Assembly (NCBI GenBank): GCA_005116835.1
Contig: SWDM01000021.1
Coordinates: forward strand, 91,726-155,725
Reading direction: 5' to 3'
From: Nitrospira sp.
GTDB taxonomy: Bacteria > Nitrospirota > Nitrospiria > Nitrospirales > Nitrospiraceae
DNA length: 64,000 bases
Both the position numbers and the translations under genes were made by a program. Every line of letters begins with the position of its first letter. Position 1 is the stretch's first letter. Of this stretch, positions 36,231-45,417 are shown one piece after another. Below the pieces are notes generated by a model. That model was not told the origin of the DNA, made no database searches, and was given only the letters and a program-made list of their open reading frames with translations.

Positions 36231-38894
36231 ATGGCAACGACAACAGAAACAGTTCGTTTGACCATCGACGGCGTTCCCATCTCGGTGCCGAAAGGCACCC
36301 TGGTGATCGAAGCTGCTCGCCGGGTCGGCGTGATGATCCCGCACTTCTGCTACCATCCGAAGCTCAAGCCGGATGCGAACTGTCGCATGTGCCTGGTCGA
36401 AGTCGAACGGATGCCGAAACTCCAGACCTCTTGCAGCACCGTGGCAACCGAGGGTATGGCTGTCCGGACCGCCACGACAGTCGTTCACGACGCGCACAAG
36501 TCAGTGCTCGAATTCATCCTGGCCAATCACCCCTTGGACTGTCCGGTCTGCGATCAGGGTGGGAAGTGCGACCTTCAGGACTTTTCCCATCAATACACCG
36601 CGACCAGCCGATTCGAGGAAACCAAGCGCATTTTCCAAAAAGAATATTTCAGCCCCCTGATCGAAACGCAGATGAACCGGTGCGTGCAATGTTTGCGTTG
36701 CGTCCGCTACTGCGACGAGGTGATGGACGTGAAGGCTCTCGCTCCGATCGGGCGAGGCACGATGACCGAGATCAAGTCATTCGGCGCCCATCCCCTGGAT
36801 TGTGAGTTCTGCGGCGGATGCGTGCAGATTTGCCCGGTCGGCGCCATCGTCAGCCGGCTCTCGATGTACGAATACCGTCCCTGGATGCTCAAGCGCGCCG
36901 ACACGGTCTGCTCCTTTTGCGGGGATGGTTGCCAGATTACGGTCCAAACTAAGGACCAGGAGTTGATCGAGGTGAACAGCGCGCAAGGCGCCGGTCGGAA
37001 CAGCGGGGATCTGTGCGCGCGAGGGTTTTTTGGATTTCGCGCGGCGAGCCATCCTGATCGAGTGACCCAGCCGCTGATTAGGCGGAACGGCGTTTTGGTG
37101 GGAGCCACATGGGAAGAAGCGCTGGAATATGTGGCCGAGCGGACCAAACGGCTCAAGCAAGCGCACGGACCGCAGGCCTTCGGCGGACTGATTTCCGGCC
37201 GCTGTACCAACGAAGAACTCTATCTGTTCCAGAAGTTCATGCGCGTCACGATCGGGACCAATAATCTCGATAGCAGCGCGCGCTATGGGCATGTCAACGG
37301 GGTAGAGGCCATGCGTGTGGTGCAAGGCACCCATCGTTGGACTGTGACCTTTGAGGATATCGTGCAAGCAGACGTATTGCTCTTGGTCGGCACCAATATT
37401 ACCGAAACCAATCCGATTACCGGGCTGAAAGTAAAAGAAGCCGTCAAGAAACAGGGAGCGGCCTTGTTGACGATCGAGGCGATCCAACCTGCGATCGGCG
37501 CGATCAGCAACATATCCAACCTGTCGGAGCAACATGTCTGTGTCGCCCCCTCCCAGTTCGGCGCGGCTGTGTTGGGCCTGTTGAAGGCTGTCGTTGAAGG
37601 CAACCATATCGATAGTACAGTCCGGCAACAGGGGGAAGATTATGTCGCGGCTATTTCTCAAGCAGTACAAAAACTGGCATGGGAGGATCTGGCTCTAAGC
37701 ACCGGGGTTTCACGCGAATCGTTCGTTCAGATGGCTGCTTCCCTGGCCAAAGGACGCCGTGTTGTGGTGCTTGCCGGCCAGATCTTGCTGCGCAGCCAAG
37801 GTGGCTATGGCATCTGCCTCAATCTCCTGGATTTGCTGCTCTTGACCGGAAAGTTGACCGCAAGGGGATGCGGGTTCGCTCCCTTGGCGGAAGAAAATAA
37901 CGATCAAGGGGCGGTTGAAATGGGCGCGGTCGCGGCCATGCTGCCCGGCGCGCTCGAGATCACCGATCAGGATGCGCGCGCAAGGATGAGCCGCGCTTGG
38001 AAAGAGGAGCTTCCCCTCGCGACAGGAGCGACGCTCGTCGAGATGATCGATCGAGCGCAGGCAGGGATCATCAAGGGGCTGTTCATCGTCGGCGAAAATC
38101 CTGTCGGGAGTCTTCCGCCTCAGATCGGAACCAGAGAGGCCTTAGGCAAGCTCGACCTCCTGGTGTGCCAAGAACTGTTTCTCACGGAAACGGCTGCGCT
38201 AGCTCATGTGGTGTTCCCGGCTGCATCCGCGGTGGAGAAGGACGGAACCTTCACCAATGCGGAGGGCCATGTTCAAGCCGTCCGATCTGCTATTAATCCA
38301 GTGGGGGATAGCCGGCCTGACTGGGAAATTCTGTCGGCCCTCTCGGTCTTCATGGGTGTGCCGTTGGAATACGGCGATGCGAAGGAAATTCTTAAAGAAA
38401 TCCGTGCCGTGATTCCTGGGTATGGATCGCTCGGCCCCTTGCCGATCCCTCCCGCCGTGGATGCCGCCGCTGTCGGCCGATACATGAGCGAGGGGTATCG
38501 CCGCGACCTTGCGACTCGGTATGTTCTGCCGGAGCGGGCCGTCCGTTCGGAGGGAACGGTCCAACTGGGACTGGCGCAGACCCTGTTTCATTCAGGGAAA
38601 CTGTCGACCCATTCGAAGGGACTGCTGCAGATCGAACCGGGCGGGTTTTTGCAGATGAATCCCCTGGATGCTGCGCGATATGCCATCGGCACCGGAGATC
38701 GTGTCCGTCTCTCGAATAGCATGGGCGAATTCACGACCACGGCGAAAGTCCTGGATCGCGTGCCGGAGGGATTGGCGTGGCTCCCCGATCACTTCGCGCA
38801 GAACGCCTTACAACTCTTTGACTGCGCCGTCGATCCCGATACGAAAGTCCCATGCTATCGGACGGCGTCTGTATCGGTGATGAAAACAACGTGA
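36231..38894 (+). CDS. nuoG: NADH-quinone oxidoreductase subunit G
   Basis: An 887-residue iron-sulfur protein. The N-terminal ferredoxin-like [2Fe-2S] ligands are in HFCYHPKLKPDANCRMC and LQTSC. The His-Cys3 cluster (NHPLDCPVCDQGGKC) follows, then two Cys4 clusters (CVQCLRCVRYC and CEFCGGCVQICPVGA). An extra N7-type set is present (CSFCGDGC with DLCARGF). A molybdopterin-oxidoreductase-like domain without evident cofactor fills the remainder. It carries electrons from NuoF toward NuoI. Length is typical for bacterial NuoG with N7. Confidence 0.96.
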   Translation: MATTTETVRLTIDGVPISVPKGTLVIEAARRVGVMIPHFCYHPKLKPDANCRMCLVEVERMPKLQTSCSTVATEGMAVRTATTVVHDAHKSVLEFILANHPLDCPVCDQGGKCDLQDFSHQYTATSRFEETKRIFQKEYFSPLIETQMNRCVQCLRCVRYCDEVMDVKALAPIGRGTMTEIKSFGAHPLDCEFCGGCVQICPVGAIVSRLSMYEYRPWMLKRADTVCSFCGDGCQITVQTKDQELIEVNSAQGAGRNSGDLCARGFFGFRAASHPDRVTQPLIRRNGVLVGATWEEALEYVAERTKRLKQAHGPQAFGGLISGRCTNEELYLFQKFMRVTIGTNNLDSSARYGHVNGVEAMRVVQGTHRWTVTFEDIVQADVLLLVGTNITETNPITGLKVKEAVKKQGAALLTIEAIQPAIGAISNISNLSEQHVCVAPSQFGAAVLGLLKAVVEGNHIDSTVRQQGEDYVAAISQAVQKLAWEDLALSTGVSRESFVQMAASLAKGRRVVVLAGQILLRSQGGYGICLNLLDLLLLTGKLTARGCGFAPLAEENNDQGAVEMGAVAAMLPGALEITDQDARARMSRAWKEELPLATGATLVEMIDRAQAGIIKGLFIVGENPVGSLPPQIGTREALGKLDLLVCQELFLTETAALAHVVFPAASAVEKDGTFTNAEGHVQAVRSAINPVGDSRPDWEILSALSVFMGVPLEYGDAKEILKEIRAVIPGYGSLGPLPIPPAVDAAAVGRYMSEGYRRDLATRYVLPERAVRSEGTVQLGLAQTLFHSGKLSTHSKGLLQIEPGGFLQMNPLDAARYAIGTGDRVRLSNSMGEFTTTAKVLDRVPEGLAWLPDHFAQNALQLFDCAVDPDTKVPCYRTASVSVMKTT

Positions 38895-38942
38895 GTAGAC
38901 GATTGCCAACGATGTTGCCATTTGTGATCCGGGAGTGTTGAT

Positions 38943-40034
38943 GTGACAGAACTAAGCCTTCGACTTGTCGTTTCATTGGCTCAGATATTAGCGGAGATGA
39001 CCATCGTCATGATCACCGTCGCGACCATGACCTATTTCGAGCGGAAGGTGCTCGGCTGGATGCAGGATCGTATGGGTCCGATGGAAGTCGGTCCCTATGG
39101 ACTGCTTCAACCGATCGCAGACGGCATCAAGTTGTTCTTCAAGGAGGACATCATACCGGCCGGAGCCAGCAGGGCCATGTTTAAATTGGCGCCGGTGTTG
39201 ACGATGATTGTCGCGATGATCGGATTTGCCGTCATCCCCTTTGGCCCGGACATCACCATGACCATGTTTGGGTTGACGATCAAACCCTTTGTCGTGGCGG
39301 ATATCAATATCGGAATCTTGTACGTCTTGGCGATTGCCTCGATCGGCGCGTACGGCATTATATTGGGAGGCTGGTCATCGAACAGCAAGTACTCGCTCCT
39401 GGGAGGCCTGCGTTCTGCGGCCCAGGTGATTAGTTACGAGTTGAACGTGGGGTTGGCGATCGTCGGCGTGTTGTTGTTGTCGGGAACCTTGAGCCTTGTG
39501 CAGATCACCGAGGCCCAGGCAGGCGGTTTCTGGCATTGGTTTATCTGGGGAGGCAGGCCAGACGGTTTCTTTCCTATCCACACCCAAATCTTCGCTTTCG
39601 TCGTCTTTGTGATTTCTGCGGTGGCCGAGACCAATCGTATCCCGTTCGATTTGCCGGAGGCGGAAAGCGAACTCGTGGCCGGATTTTTCACGGAATATAG
39701 CGGTATGCGGTTCGCCTTCTATGTCACAGCCGAGTATGCCAACATGCTTTTGGTGTCCTGCGTCGCAGCCTCGTTGTTCTTGGGTGGCTGGAATGCCCCC
39801 TATCCCGGCACGATTTTGGAGTATATCGGGCTGGAGCAACTGGCTTGGATCGAACACATCATGTGGTTTACCGGGAAAGTCTATTTATTCCTTTTTCTGT
39901 TCATCTGGTTACGCGCCACATTGCCCCGGCTGCGTTACGATCAATTAATGAGGTTCGGCTGGAAGGTCATGCTGCCGATCGCGCTGGCAAACATCGTGAT
40001 CACGGCGTTGACGCTGTATTTCTTTCCGCGGTGA
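38943..40034 (+). CDS. nuoH: NADH-quinone oxidoreductase subunit H
   Basis: A 363-residue membrane subunit from a GTG. Conserved segments are RKVLGWMQDRMGPMEVGPYG (quinone tunnel), LQPIADGIKLFFKED, SKYSLLGGLRSAAQVISYE and NRIPFDLPEAESELVAGF. About eight TM helices. It joins the peripheral arm to the proton-pumping arm and forms much of the quinone chamber. Confidence 0.97.
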   Translation: MTELSLRLVVSLAQILAEMTIVMITVATMTYFERKVLGWMQDRMGPMEVGPYGLLQPIADGIKLFFKEDIIPAGASRAMFKLAPVLTMIVAMIGFAVIPFGPDITMTMFGLTIKPFVVADINIGILYVLAIASIGAYGIILGGWSSNSKYSLLGGLRSAAQVISYELNVGLAIVGVLLLSGTLSLVQITEAQAGGFWHWFIWGGRPDGFFPIHTQIFAFVVFVISAVAETNRIPFDLPEAESELVAGFFTEYSGMRFAFYVTAEYANMLLVSCVAASLFLGGWNAPYPGTILEYIGLEQLAWIEHIMWFTGKVYLFLFLFIWLRATLPRLRYDQLMRFGWKVMLPIALANIVITALTLYFFPR

Positions 40035-40103
40035 GGCAAGAAAAGCTGTCAGCTTTGGATTCGAATCTCGATGAACCTGACCGCTGATTGCTGAAGGCTT
40101 AAC

Positions 40104-40643
40104 ATGACTTTTAAGACCTGGCTCAAAACCATTACCTTTTACGAGATTCTCGTCGGAATGAAAACGACGATGTCGCATATGCTGCATTACAAGCCGATCA
40201 CCATGCAATACCCGCATGAAAAACGGACACTGCCGGATAATTATCGCGGCATGCTGGCCCTGTTGCGGTACGAGGACGGGACAGAGAAATGTGTCGGCTG
40301 CGATCTGTGCGAAGCCGCTTGTCCCTCTCGGGTCATTCGGGTGGTCAGCGCGGAGGTGCCGGGCGAGCCGACGAAGCGCTACTCGAAAGAGTATTACATG
40401 GACATGACGCGCTGCCTGTTTTGCGGGCTGTGTGTCGATGCCTGTCCGGTGGATGCCCTTGGCATGACGCGAGAATACGAGTGGTCTGTGTACGACAAGC
40501 GGCAGCTGCACCTCAACAAGGAACAATTGCTCGCGATCGGCGACCGGTCGTTCCTGGTTCGTGAGAAGCAGTTGGAGCTTCAACATCCGAACGTGGCGTT
40601 CTTCAACGTCGCATTCAAGCACCTGCCGCAAAAACCCGGCTGA
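40104..40643 (+). CDS. nuoI: NADH-quinone oxidoreductase subunit I
   Basis: A 179-residue subunit with two [4Fe-4S] clusters, in CVGCDLCEAACPSRV and CLFCGLCVDACPVDAL. It receives electrons from NuoG and passes them to NuoB. The N-terminal amphipathic helix (TFKTWLKTITFYEILVGMK) is the usual membrane-surface anchor. Upstream 69 bp has no repeat, unlike most nuo junctions. Confidence 0.97.
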   Translation: MTFKTWLKTITFYEILVGMKTTMSHMLHYKPITMQYPHEKRTLPDNYRGMLALLRYEDGTEKCVGCDLCEAACPSRVIRVVSAEVPGEPTKRYSKEYYMDMTRCLFCGLCVDACPVDALGMTREYEWSVYDKRQLHLNKEQLLAIGDRSFLVREKQLELQHPNVAFFNVAFKHLPQKPG

Positions 40644-40658
40644 ATTGTCAGCGCAGAG

Positions 40659-40790
40659 CCGGCGGGACGGGCGGGAATAGCGAGAACAGCGAGATTGGCG
40701 GGACAGGTTAATCTAGTTTGTCTGGTTTGTTTTGTTCATCTGGTTGGGCTAGATCAACCAGGAAAACCAAACGGGCCAAATAAATAAGAG
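40659..40790. repeat. Degenerate-word hairpin, nuoI-nuoJ junction
   Basis: First a run of GCGGGA/GCGAGA words (40659-40705). Then a hairpin whose left arm has CTGGTTTG words (AGTTTGTCTGGTTTGTTTTG, CATCTGGTTGG) and right arm AACCAGGAAAACCAAAC. It ends about 65 bp before the nuoJ start. Confidence 0.75.
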
Positions 40791-40856
40791 AACCTTCCGG
40801 AGTCGCGGTCACACGTGACTGGTTGTGGGGCGGGCGGCAAAGAGGAAGAGGGAGAG

Positions 40857-41378
40857 ATGGAGCAGGCGTTCTTTTTCTATTTTGCGTTCGTGATCGCCGT
40901 CGCAGCGGTGTTCGTCGTTGCGGTGCGCAATCCCATCTATAGCGCCTTGTCGCTGCTGATCATGTTTTTTCATGTGGCGGGGCTCTATGTCACGCTGAAT
41001 GCGGAGTTCCTCGCCGCCGTCCAAATCATCGTCTACGCCGGCGCCATCTTGGTCCTCTATCTGTTCGTCGTGATGTTGTTGAACCTGCGACAGGACGATC
41101 GTTACCATCGGCAATGGCCTATGGCAGCGGCCGTAGGGAGCACGCTTGTCATCGAGGCCATCATTCTCACGGTGATGAAGGGTTGGACGAGTCCTGTCGT
41201 GGCGCCCGGTACGGAAACCACCGTCGGGGGAATCAGCAATACTGCGGCGATCGGTGACGTGCTGTATTCAACCTATATGTTTCCCTTCGAGGTCGCGTCC
41301 CTGATCCTGCTCGTGGCGATGATCGGGGCGATCCTGCTCGCCAAGAAAGACATCGGCGGCGATGCGCCGCAATTATAA
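40857..41378 (+). CDS. nuoJ: NADH-quinone oxidoreductase subunit J
   Basis: A 173-residue membrane subunit starting at MEQAFFFYFAF (40857), preceded by a purine-rich GGAAGAGGGAGAG. Five TM segments. Conserved features are FVVAVRNPIYSALSLLIMFF and AVQIIVYAGAILVLYLFVVM, the pi-bulge helix thought to gate proton movement. The C-terminus (ILLAKKDIGGD) is typical. Confidence 0.95.
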   Translation: MEQAFFFYFAFVIAVAAVFVVAVRNPIYSALSLLIMFFHVAGLYVTLNAEFLAAVQIIVYAGAILVLYLFVVMLLNLRQDDRYHRQWPMAAAVGSTLVIEAIILTVMKGWTSPVVAPGTETTVGGISNTAAIGDVLYSTYMFPFEVASLILLVAMIGAILLAKKDIGGDAPQL

Positions 41379-41456
41379 ATTGTGAATGATGAATTGTGAA
41401 TATTCCACCGATCATGACGCCAATTCTACATCCCATATTCCACGTGCGGCATTCTA
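41374..41456. repeat. Degenerate-word repeat, nuoJ-nuoK junction
   Basis: Words GAATTGTGAAT and AATTGTGAATG on the left; CCAATTCTAC and ATATTCCAC on the right. Complementarity is weaker than at other junctions. It ends 4 bp before the nuoK start. Confidence 0.6.
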
Positions 41457-41460
41457 AGCC

Positions 41461-41766
41461 ATGACCATTCCCCTGTCTTACTATATCGTGCTGAGCGGCA
41501 TCGTCTTTCTGACCGGAGTGGTCGGCGTGTTGCTTCGACGGAACATCATCATCATCTTGCTATCCGTCGAACTGATGTTGAACGCGACGAATATCAACTT
41601 TGTCGCCTTTTCGCAGTACTTTCACGATGTCGCAGGGCAGGTCTTCGTCTTTTTTGCCCTCACGGTCGCTGCAGCGGAGGTCGCGGTCGGATTGGCCATC
41701 ATTATCGCCCTCTATCGGGCCAGGTCCACGATCAACATCGATGAACTGCAGTTGTTGAAATGGTAG
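41461..41766 (+). CDS. nuoK: NADH-quinone oxidoreductase subunit K
   Basis: A 101-residue subunit with three TM helices. The two conserved membrane Glu are present, in [16 protein letters not shown] and [18 protein letters not shown]. It is an antiporter-like proton path component related to MrpC. Confidence 0.97.
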   Translation: MTIPLSYYIVLSGIVFLTGVVGVLLRRNIIIILLSVELMLNATNINFVAFSQYFHDVAGQVFVFFALTVAAAEVAVGLAIIIALYRARSTINIDELQLLKW

Positions 41767-41776
41767 GTCTGAACAC

Positions 41777-41863
41777 AATGGTTACTGGTGAATGTTCGAT
41801 GTTCAATGTTCGGAGTGCCGTGCAGGCGTTTCACTCAGCACTCAGCATTCAGCACTCAGCACT
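41777..41863. repeat. Degenerate-word repeats, nuoK-nuoL junction
   Basis: Left: GAATGTTCGATGTTCAATGT. Right: four copies of CACTCAG/CATTCAG words (CACTCAGCACTCAGCATTC). The arms pair only loosely. It ends 6 bp before the nuoL ATG at 41870. Confidence 0.7.
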
Positions 41864-41869
41864 ATTTTA

Positions 41870-43768
41870 ATGACGTACGAATTTATTCCGTTCTTTCCTC
41901 TGGCTGCGTTCCTGATTCTCGGGCTCTTCGGCCATTGGATTAAGGATCATGCCCATCTTGTCGCGGTTCCGGCGGTCGTCTGCTCGTGGCTGCTCTCGCT
42001 CCTGGTCTTCTTCGACGTGGCAAACGGCCACCAAGCGAGTTTCCCCCTCTATACCTGGCTCACGTCCGGCGCGCTCGATATTCACATCGGGTTCTCAATC
42101 GACCGCCTCACCGCCGTCATGCTGCTGCTGGTCACAACCGTAAGTTCGCTCGTCCACATCTATACCATCGGGTACATGCGTGGAGATCCGGGCTATGCCA
42201 GATTCTTCAGCTATATCGCCCTCTTTACCTTCTCGATGTTGATGTTGGTGATGGCGGACAACCTGCTGCAACTCTTCATTTTCTGGGAGGCAGTCGGGCT
42301 CTGTTCCTATTTGCTCATCGGCCATTGGTATGAGAAACCGTCCGCCTGTGCCGCGGCGACGAAGGCCTTTATCGTCAACCGCGTCGGCGACTTCGGTTTC
42401 ATGCTCGGCCTCCTGCTGGTCTGGTACAGTTTCGGTTCGCTCGACTACCACGAAGTGTTTGCGCGCGCGCACGAGTCCGCCGGCGACGTGATCAATATCC
42501 TCAGGCCGTTTGGAGGAACCTGGGATGTTTCTGTGCTCACGCTGATCTGCGTCTTATTGTTCACGGGCGCAGTCGGTAAATCGGCTCAAGTGCCGCTCCA
42601 CGTCTGGCTGCCGGACGCGATGGAAGGCCCCACCCCTATCTCGGCACTTATCCATGCTGCGACGATGGTTACGGCCGGCGTGTTCATGGTCGCGCGATTG
42701 GCTCCGCTCTATAACCTCTCTCCCACCGCCATGACGATTGTGGCGATCACCGGGGGAGTGACGATGCTCGTGGGGGCGACCATTGCCCTGACCCAGACCG
42801 ACATCAAACGTGTCGTCGCCTATTCGACTGTGAGTCAACTTGGCTATATGGTCATGGCCTGCGGCCTCGGCGCCTATGCTTCCGGCATGTACCACCTCCT
42901 GACCCACGGGGCATTCAAGGCGCTCCTGTTTCTGGGTTGCGGGTCCGTCATCATCGCCCTGCATCACGAGCAGGACATGCGTCGCATGGGCGGATTGAAA
43001 AACAAATTGCCGGTCACCTATTGGACGTTTGTCGTGGGCTCGCTCGCGCTGGCAGGATTTCCCCTAACGTCGGGATTCTTCAGCAAGGACGACCTGCTGA
43101 TCTCGGCCTGGTCGGCGGGCCCTCTCGGTCAGATCCTCACCGTGCTCGGCCTTGTAACGGCGTTGATGACAGCCTTCTATAGCTTCCGACTGGTCTTCGT
43201 GACGTTTTGGGGTCCATCGCATGTCGATCCTCATCATGCAGACCACGTGCATGAACCGTCAAAAACCATGACCTTCCCGTTGATCGTTCTGGCAGTGCTC
43301 AGTGTCGTCACGGGTTATTTGGGCATACCGGAATTTCTTGGACCGATGTTCGACACGAACGCAGGCCACGCCATTCACGATGGGGGAGCCGCGATCGGAA
43401 TCATGGCTGTGGCCACCGCCATGGGGTTACTCGGGATCGCCGGCGCGTACTATGTCTATGTGCTCAACCCGGCGCTGCCGGATCGGTTCGCTCAGCGGTG
43501 GCAGTCCTTGTATCGGGCCTCGCTGAACAAATGGTATGTGGACGAGGCCTACGATCGAATCATCGTTCGCCCCACGTTTTTTGCCGCCACCGAACTATGG
43601 AAGCGCATAGATGTCAGCGTGGTCGACGGCGCGGTGAACGGTGTGGCCCGGGCGTTCGCTTGGGGAGGCTGGCTCTTGAGGCTCACCCAAAGCGGACAGA
43701 CACAACATTATGCGTTGGGTATGGCGCTTGGGGTAGTGATCCTTTTTACGATGTTTTTCTTCTTGTGA
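41870..43768 (+). CDS. nuoL: NADH-quinone oxidoreductase subunit L
   Basis: A 632-residue Mrp-like antiporter subunit from MTYEFIPFFPLAAF at 41870; codons before it only translate the junction repeat. Conserved features include FIFWEAVGLCSYLLIGHWYE, the Lys-bearing helix GAVGKSAQVPLHVWLPDAMEGPTPISALIH, and TDIKRVVAYSTVSQLGYM. The C-terminal part has the lateral helix and a final TM. It pumps protons at the distal end of complex I. Confidence 0.96.
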   Translation: MTYEFIPFFPLAAFLILGLFGHWIKDHAHLVAVPAVVCSWLLSLLVFFDVANGHQASFPLYTWLTSGALDIHIGFSIDRLTAVMLLLVTTVSSLVHIYTIGYMRGDPGYARFFSYIALFTFSMLMLVMADNLLQLFIFWEAVGLCSYLLIGHWYEKPSACAAATKAFIVNRVGDFGFMLGLLLVWYSFGSLDYHEVFARAHESAGDVINILRPFGGTWDVSVLTLICVLLFTGAVGKSAQVPLHVWLPDAMEGPTPISALIHAATMVTAGVFMVARLAPLYNLSPTAMTIVAITGGVTMLVGATIALTQTDIKRVVAYSTVSQLGYMVMACGLGAYASGMYHLLTHGAFKALLFLGCGSVIIALHHEQDMRRMGGLKNKLPVTYWTFVVGSLALAGFPLTSGFFSKDDLLISAWSAGPLGQILTVLGLVTALMTAFYSFRLVFVTFWGPSHVDPHHADHVHEPSKTMTFPLIVLAVLSVVTGYLGIPEFLGPMFDTNAGHAIHDGGAAIGIMAVATAMGLLGIAGAYYVYVLNPALPDRFAQRWQSLYRASLNKWYVDEAYDRIIVRPTFFAATELWKRIDVSVVDGAVNGVARAFAWGGWLLRLTQSGQTQHYALGMALGVVILFTMFFFL

Positions 43769-43772
43769 GGAG

Positions 43773-43857
43773 CGTCAATGGTCGACGGTCACTGGTTAAG
43801 GGTAACAACGCATCCCTGTTGCCTTGCCAATGCCTATTGCCTATTGCCTATTGACCG
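43773..43857. repeat. Degenerate-word hairpin, nuoL-nuoM junction
   Basis: The left arm GTCAATGGTCGACGGTCACT, with GGGTAACA, faces the right arm of CCTATTG words (GCCTATTGCCTATTGCC, TATTGACC) and CCTGTTGCC. It ends directly at the nuoM start codon. Confidence 0.72.
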
Positions 43858-45417
43858 ATGACCAGTTCCTTCCCCTGGCTTTCTCTTCTCCTCGTGATTC
43901 CCCTTGCGGGGATGGTCGCGATGTATTTCGCAACGGAATCGGCCTCTCGATGGATTGCGCTTGCCGCGACCTTGGCCGATCTGTTTGTGGCCGTCCCGCT
44001 CTGGTGGATCTTCGACTCACAGACCAGCCAGATGCAGTTCACGGAGCATGTGGCCTGGATCACGGTTCCCCCCATTAACTACAGCCTGGGTCTCGACGGG
44101 ATCAGCCTTCCGCTGGTCTTGATGACGGCCGGTATCATGCCTCTTTGTGTCTTGGCCTCATGGAGTGCCATTACCACAAGGGTTCGAGGCTTCATGGCTG
44201 TATTGCTCATCATGGAAACGGCCATGATTGGGGTATTCGTCGCCTTGGACTTCGTGCTTTTCTACGTATTTTGGGAGGCCATGTTGATTCCGATGTACCT
44301 CCTCATCGGCGTCTGGGGAGGGGCCAACCGTCTCTATGCCGCCATCAAGTTCTTTCTGTACACATTGGCAGGCAGCGTACTCCTCTTGGTCGCCATCTTC
44401 GTCCTGTACTTTTATGGGGGCCACACGTTCGATATCCTGGCTCTCAGTCAGGGAACATACCCTGCTTCGATGCAAACGTGGCTGTTCTTGGCGTTCTTCG
44501 CCGCCTTCGCGGTGAAGGTTCCGATGTTTCCCTTCCACACCTGGCTTCCGGATGCCCACGTCGAGGCTCCGACAGCCGGCAGCGTCATCCTCGCCAGCAT
44601 ACTCTTGAAAATGGGCACCTATGGGTTTCTTCGATTCAGTTTGCCGATGTTGCCGGACGCCAGTCGTTTCTTCACGCCCATGATGGTCGTCCTCTCCATC
44701 GTCGCGATCATTTACGGCGCCTATATGGCGCTGGCCCAAGTCGATCTCAAGAAGCTGATCGCCTATTCGAGCGTGAGCCACATGGGGTTTGTCACTCTTG
44801 GTCTATTTGTCTTGAACCAACAGGGTATCGAAGGCGCCGTCCTTCAAATGGTCAATCACGGTATTACGACCGGCGGACTGTTCCTCTGCGTCGGTATTAT
44901 CTATGAACGCACCCATAGTCGTTTAATTGCCGACAATATCGGATTGGCCGCGCCGATGCCTCAGTATGCCGTGCTGCTGGTGATTTTCGCCCTCTCCTCG
45001 CTCGGTCTCCCCGGCACCAATAGTTTTGTCGGAGAATTTCTCGTGCTCGTCGGTACATTCCTCTGGAGCAAGATTGCGACTGCGTTTGCCTCGGTGGGCA
45101 TCATCCTCGCCGCCACCTATCTTCTGTGGATGATCCAGCGAGTGGTCTTCGGGGTCCCGTCTCCGCACCACCTACCGAATCTCAAGGATCTCAATCATCG
45201 GGAACTGGCCACCCTGGTGCCGCTGGCCCTGTTGGTGTTTTTAATCGGGCTCTTTCCCAATCCGCTTGTGAGCCGAATGCACCAGAGCGTGACCAACACG
45301 ATCGCCTCCATGTCCCGTGTAAAAGTTGCGCCGACCGCCCACCCCTCCGCCGGAGGGATAGCGCCACTGCTGGCTGACAGCGGAGAGGGGCTGAAGCCCC
45401 AAGGCCTATCGCGATGA
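43858..45417 (+). CDS. nuoM: NADH-quinone oxidoreductase subunit M
   Basis: A 519-residue antiporter-like subunit. Conserved features are FVLFYVFWEAMLIPMYLLIG (with the key Glu), KVPMFPFHTWLPDAHVEAPT and VDLKKLIAYSSVSHMGFV. About 14 TM helices, followed by a Pro/Ser-rich cytoplasmic tail (TAHPSAGGIAPLLADSGEG) longer than usual. The stop overlaps nuoN by 4 nt. Only one nuoM is present in this operon. Confidence 0.96.
   Translation: MTSSFPWLSLLLVIPLAGMVAMYFATESASRWIALAATLADLFVAVPLWWIFDSQTSQMQFTEHVAWITVPPINYSLGLDGISLPLVLMTAGIMPLCVLASWSAITTRVRGFMAVLLIMETAMIGVFVALDFVLFYVFWEAMLIPMYLLIGVWGGANRLYAAIKFFLYTLAGSVLLLVAIFVLYFYGGHTFDILALSQGTYPASMQTWLFLAFFAAFAVKVPMFPFHTWLPDAHVEAPTAGSVILASILLKMGTYGFLRFSLPMLPDASRFFTPMMVVLSIVAIIYGAYMALAQVDLKKLIAYSSVSHMGFVTLGLFVLNQQGIEGAVLQMVNHGITTGGLFLCVGIIYERTHSRLIADNIGLAAPMPQYAVLLVIFALSSLGLPGTNSFVGEFLVLVGTFLWSKIATAFASVGIILAATYLLWMIQRVVFGVPSPHHLPNLKDLNHRELATLVPLALLVFLIGLFPNPLVSRMHQSVTNTIASMSRVKVAPTAHPSAGGIAPLLADSGEGLKPQGLSR

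Noticed and set aside
31720..43857. CRISPR arrays, because short repeated words are common in the gaps
   Set aside because: The words are 6-9 nt, degenerate, immediately adjacent and self-complementary, with no spacers and no cas genes.
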